Origin: Pteria penguin
Taxonomy: Eukaryota; Mollusca; Bivalvia; Pterioida; Pteriidae
Length of the DNA stretch: 64,000 bases
NCBI GenBank assembly: GCA_035048485.1
Contig: CM068590.1
Span: 7,756,329 to 7,820,328 of the forward strand
Reading direction: 5' to 3'
Shown here: positions 59,869-64,000 of the stretch, piece after piece
Position numbering within the stretch: position 1 is the first letter of the stretch
Layout of the letters: every line of letters begins with the position of its first letter
Notes under the pieces: model-generated
Seen by the model: the letters and a program-made list of their open reading frames with translations, nothing else
What the model was told of the DNA's origin: nothing
The model's database searches: none
Made by a program: the position numbers and the translations under genes

Positions 59869-60070
59869 CCTTGGAATAATAGAACCAGGGAGCTTGTTAT
59901 ATATATTCCCATGTTCACAAAGTTATCCTTACAAGAAATATATAGTGATCAGCCTGTGAACCTCTGTTCAAGCAGTATTTTGGCTGCAATGTTCACTGGA
60001 TTTGTAACCATACTGTGTTGGAAACAAAGCACATGATCATAAGCCTATGATCAAAGAAAAATAATTTGAG

Positions 60071-60327
60071 ATTGATTGTTTTATGTCACTCCACAACTAT
60101 TTCATGTATATGGTGGAGGCATCTGTCTGACACATAGTTTAAACCTTTGCGATAGACCCACCCAAAGCAGTTAAGGATCTTTTACGTGCCGCGCCTACCG
60201 TGACACGGAACCTCAATTTTTATTGTCTCATCTGAAAGACAGAACACCGGAGCACCCAGGGCAGGAGTCGAACCTGGGACCTCTTGGTCAGAAGCCCAGC
60301 ACCTTATCTACTAGGCCACACCAGCTT
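60071..60327 (-). mobile_element. tRNA-derived SINE, CAAT-tailed family, reversed
   Basis: On the - strand the head has GTGTGGCCTAGTAG and B-box-like GGTTCGACTCC. The body has AAAGATCCTTAACTGC and GTGGAGTGACATAAAAC, and the tail is CAATC. Confidence 0.82.
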
Positions 60328-60819
60328 CGAAAAACATGGAATTACAGAAGAGTATCAGAAAAAGAATTTAGTACATACACATGCCATTTTGAGTCAGAGC
60401 AACTGAGTCCTTTAATTTATTCATAAATTCATAAATTTGATTATTAGTCCCCTTCTGGAGAATTTCACTGAAAAGGGACTCTAGATTTGTATTCCGTCGT
60501 CCGTCTGTCTGGTTCATCAGTTTCCCACATTTTTTTCATCATGCTTGCAGATTATCATTTGCTATTTGGTACATTGCTTTACCATGGCAAGTTACATATC
60601 AAGTTCAAATTTTGTTTTGGTTCATTAACTTTTTGCTGAGATATGGCACTTGGACTTAGAAAATTAATGCAAAGATTCAATTATGCACTATGTATTCCCA
60701 GATATGTATTTACAGTATCAGCCTGTTATAAATGTATGCATTGTAAAATTTGTTTGGGACGGTAGGGGATATGTATTGCTTCAGCAGCATTCTCAGAAAG
60801 CTTGTTATTTTCATTTTAG
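60328..60819. other. MTO1 intron with an interspersed-repeat fragment
   Basis: TTAGTCCCCTTCTGGAGAAT at about 60443 with AAAAGGGACT shortly after, then CCGTCGTCCGTCTGTCTGG, resembles the start of another short-hairpin interspersed repeat. The stretch ends in the acceptor CATTTTAG at 60812-60819. Confidence 0.45.
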
Positions 60820-60982
60820 GATATAAATTTGGTTGTGTCAGTCAGCACCGTTATGAAGTATATCAGAGAAAGTATCAACTAATCAACAAAGTGATTGGTA
60901 ACCTCAGAGCTGATATCAGATCGATGCAGGACTGGAATAAGCTATTGGGATTCCCTAGGTCAATCAACTGTAACACTCATAG
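60820..60982 (+). CDS. MTO1: MTO1 exon 6 in window
   Basis: This 163-bp exon encodes (G)YKFGCVSQHRYEVYQRKY, followed by LINKVIGNLRADIRSMQDW and NKLLGFPRSINCNTH(R/S). It corresponds to the start of the helical C-terminal region of MnmG/MTO1, which binds the GTPase partner (MnmE/GTPBP3); human MTO1 has GCVSQQRYER here. Acceptor TTTTAG; donor CATAG/GTAGTA; phase 1 to phase 2. A second in-phase donor, CCTAG/GTCAAT at 60958/60959, lies exactly 24 bases upstream and would remove eight residues without a frameshift. The +5 position of each is imperfect, so which is used cannot be settled here. Confidence 0.92.
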
Positions 60983-63243
60983 GTAGTACTCCTTGAGAGA
61001 CCAGGTCCTGATTGAAAATATCTACTTCTTTTGTATTAATTGCATTATTGAGTCTTTTTGTTATACATTAATTACCCATAGGAGCAGGTATCTGATATCA
61101 AACAATTTTGACGTCAATCAGTTTTGTGGAAACTGGTGTAAAAAATAAAAGATATAAGTAAGTCTTCAGTACTGGGGCCAGATATGTGACATAACATAAA
61201 CAAATAAAACAGCTTTCATGTTCATAGTATGAATTCTAATGTATTATCTAATGCTTTTATTGAGAAAAAAATATCTTTAAAAGGTTTTAAAAATGTCAAA
61301 CAAAGTGGACACCATAACATACGTATTTATCTTAATCTATTTTTGTTATGAAATCAAAATTATGAAGAGTCAGTCCACAATATGGTTATCTGATATAATA
61401 ATTAAAATAGACTAGAGTGTAGGGCAAGATTAACTCGATATATCATGACAAAAGTTCTAATGATGCTTTTTAAAAACTAAATTATGTGCATAACAGGACA
61501 CGAAAAATTAGGATGTATTAATTAAATACCACAAAATATCTGAAATAACATTTATATTGTAATAATGCTCATTTTTGTCTCATGCATACCCTTTTTTAAA
61601 AGCATTAATACAAGTATCACTTTATTTGCGTATTCTAGGAAGAATTGCTACAACATATAAAGAACGTACTCGAAAATTACACTACACATTCTTAGTACAA
61701 CTTTCAAAAACACTCTATATTAATGGTTAAATTACAAAATGAAGTTTATGTTTGGAAACAACCACTAAAAAATGGTTAACTACATTCATAACAATGGACA
61801 TGAAATGCTGTCGATTTTCGTCGCGTCTTGTAACGAGCAAAATCGGAAGTAAAAGTACACGTTCCCAAAATAACATTACAAAAGCATCTTGGTCTTTATT
61901 TAAAGCATTGGTCAAAGAATGAGTCTTTGAATTATTGGATCAGAAAAAGATAATTCATAATAGTAGCATCATAACTTTAGAGTATCATTACGGTCGTTAT
62001 ATTGGACATGATCAATGCTATACTGTTTGACCTCTGTGACCGTAAGTGTTTATCAAGAAAGTACAAATAGACGTAAAAGAGGGCAGTGCATATTTTATGT
62101 TTCAAATCTTCAGCTTTATAATATTCATCGATTACTTAATTTCCAAGGACAATTGCAATTTACAAATATTTTTCTTCTGTTTATGTTCGTTACAGTTTTT
62201 TCTTTGGGGGCATATCCCAGACACCATGTGTTCTTCCATCTTTGTACAACAATGACATATAGGAAATCCCCAATAGGTTGCTACATATAATTTTAGCAAT
62301 AGCTATAAATAGAAATGCAATGACACCATGAGTGACGATCTGTACTCAGTTAGCGATGTTGTATAAGATTCAATTACGTTCGTTATGTTTTGGACACGAT
62401 GACCGTCATATTATATGTTTATTTGATTATTGTCTAAATGGTAATTCAAACATCAGGAATCGAATAGTAGATAATCCTTTGTATCCAAGGGTATAAAAAC
62501 AATAATGAATATAACGGATATCAACCGACATAAAAATGCCATTGCATTTGTAAAGTTTGTTATTGAAGAGGACACCAAGGATAACGAGCATAATACAACA
62601 TTTGTTGTAGTTTTATCTAGAAAATGGATAAGGGTAGATTCGTCGTCATTTATGGATGAGATTAATGAAGATTCATTTTAATCAGTGGAATAAATTGCTT
62701 TTGAGGTTAACTTAACAAATTCTAGAAATAATTGACTTTCAAATAGGTGCTTTTCAATGTCACAATTCACAGGTCAAATTTTAGCGTACACATAACGTAA
62801 CAAAACCTTGTTTTAAATAAGTAAAACTTTTTCTCTCATTTTTTTGTATCATAATATTTATTTATTGATATATTAACGATGTGAAAGTATTGAAATGCAA
62901 AAAAAAAAGACATTTTGAAGTTTTTTAATCAATTCTTATATCAGTACATGTATAAACATGTATAATGACCCAGTACTGAAAACTTACATATATAATTTAG
63001 ACATTGTTTGATGTCGTAACAGTTTGACAACTGATACCTGCTCATATGGGAATATTCACTTAATTTATATACAATGCAAACAGTAAAATATATTGAAATA
63101 TGTTAAAAAGATATAAATATTGAAATGTAACCTATGTGTTTTTTGTATGAAGTTTTAACATTGGCATCCTGTTGTCATTGTTATATGTATTCATTTCTCT
63201 GGCAGTGAACAGAATACTCATGGTTTCATTTTTATGTTTTCAG
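60983..63243. other. MTO1 intron, mostly unique sequence
   Basis: AT-rich sequence without minisatellites, unlike the other MTO1 introns. Short frames such as 62015-62290 have no recognisable motif. It ends in the acceptor GTTTTCAG at 63236-63243. Confidence 0.5.
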
Positions 63244-63362
63244 TGCTTTTGAAGTCCTTCGAATACCGAAAGTATGCATATGGAATCTGAGTAGAGTTAT
63301 TCCAGATGTTTTCCAGGAAATCAATGATGATGCTTCTCACATGGTACACATTCAAGCAGAAG
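63244..63362 (+). CDS. MTO1: MTO1 exon 7 in window
   Basis: This 119-bp exon encodes (S)AFEVLRIPKVCIWNLSRVI, then PDVFQEINDDASHMVHIQAE(G). It aligns with the family region where human MTO1 has [20 protein letters not shown] and bacterial proteins have a VEIQ.KYEGY block. Acceptor TTTTCAG; donor AGAAG/GTACAA at 63362/63363; phase 2 to phase 1. The next codons in the intron reach TAG within five codons, so the donor must be used. The last 14 bases of the exon belong to the first unit of a 42-bp tandem array. The remaining exons lie beyond the window. Confidence 0.92.
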
Positions 63363-64000
63363 GTACAAACACATAGTAACTTATCACAGTATTCAGCATT
63401 CAGATGTTACATATACAATCACTTATCACGGTATTCAGCATTCAGATGTTACATATACAATAACTTATCACAGTATTCAGCATTCAAAAGGTACATATAC
63501 AATCACTTATCACGGTATTCAGCATTCAGAAAGTACATATACAATCACTTATCATGGTATTCAGCATTCAGAAGGTACATATACAATCACTTATCATGGT
63601 ATTCAGCATTCAGATGGTACATATACAATTACTTATCACAGTATTCAGCATTCAGAAGGTACATATACAATCACTTATCATGGTATTCAGCATTCAGAAG
63701 GTACATATACAATCACTTATCACAGTATTCAGCATTCAGAAGGTACATATACAATCACTTATCACGGTATTCAGCATTCAGAAGGTACATATACAATCAC
63801 TTATCACGGTATTCAGCATTCAGAAGGTACATATACAATCACTTATCACGGTATTCAGCATTCAGAAGGTACATATACAATCACTTATCACAGTATTCAG
63901 CATTCAGAAGGTACATATACAATCACTTATCACGGTATTCAGCATTCAGAAGGTACATACACAATCACTTATCAAAGTATTCAGCATTCTGATGTTACAT
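63349..64000 (+). repeat. 42-bp minisatellite that begins across an MTO1 5' splice site
   Basis: About 15 units with CATTCAGAAGGTACATATAC, AATCACTTATCACGGTATT and CAG; the array runs off the window. The first unit (63349-63396) spans the exon end and donor and matches with two 3-bp gaps. In most units the donor is repeated as CAGAAG/GTACAT; the early units have ATGTTACAT, AAAGGTACAT and AAAGTACAT. The unit is 14 codons and one frame is open for 228 codons from 63306, not in the MTO1 frame. Confidence 0.94.

Noticed and set aside
63306..63992. 228-codon + strand frame with 14-residue repeats
   Set aside because: It starts within an MTO1 exon in the wrong frame and otherwise reads the 42-bp array.

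Overview
The window looks like nuclear DNA of a mollusc, most likely a bivalve. The grounds are GT-AG spliced genes, AT-rich introns of many kilobases, tRNA-derived SINEs with CAAT or CAAC tails, and interspersed repeats that start TAGCTCACCTGAGC or with a hairpin near a CCCCC/GGGGG pair, which I associate with bivalve genomes. The species cannot be named from sequence alone.

Two genes are supported. The first, on the + strand and running through the whole window, is the middle and C-terminal part of MTO1, the mitochondrial MnmG/GidA-type FAD enzyme that modifies the wobble uridine of mitochondrial tRNAs. Seven consecutive exons (1508-1620, 49325-49398, 53672-53788, 56001-56131, 59414-59618, 60820-60982, 63244-63362) join in phase into about 307 residues that align without a gap to MnmG/MTO1. 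The first exons of the gene lie upstream of base 1 and the last lie beyond base 64000. The first complete intron is about 47.7 kb. The second gene is an intronless rhodopsin-like GPCR of 480 residues at 13633-15075 on the - strand, nested inside that intron and antisense to MTO1.

Most of the rest is repeats. I count more than 25 separate minisatellite arrays with units of 17 to 145 bp, mostly unrelated in sequence, covering by hand estimate about 22 kb, or one third of the window. The largest runs are 4.3-6.2 kb, 10.8-11.7 kb, 16.1-16.9 kb, 23.1-24.3 kb, 31.7-32.7 kb, 34.0-36.8 kb, 37.7-44.4 kb, 48.4-49.2 kb, 50.2-51.7 kb and 52.2-55.3 kb. Between them lie at least seven SINEs of a CAAT-tailed family, four of a CAAC-tailed family, several short inverted-repeat elements (MITEs), two hAT-like ends, and microsatellites including a run of 33 C.

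The most unusual observation concerns MTO1 splice sites. Two minisatellites (from 53779 and from 63349) begin inside an exon, so that the first unit straddles the 5' splice site and later units repeat the donor sequence. The 3' splice site of the exon at 56001 is itself an 88-bp tandem duplication carrying a second AG and a copy of the exon start. Three of the splice junctions in about 10 kb have therefore been copied in tandem, leaving arrays of decoy sites beside the real ones.
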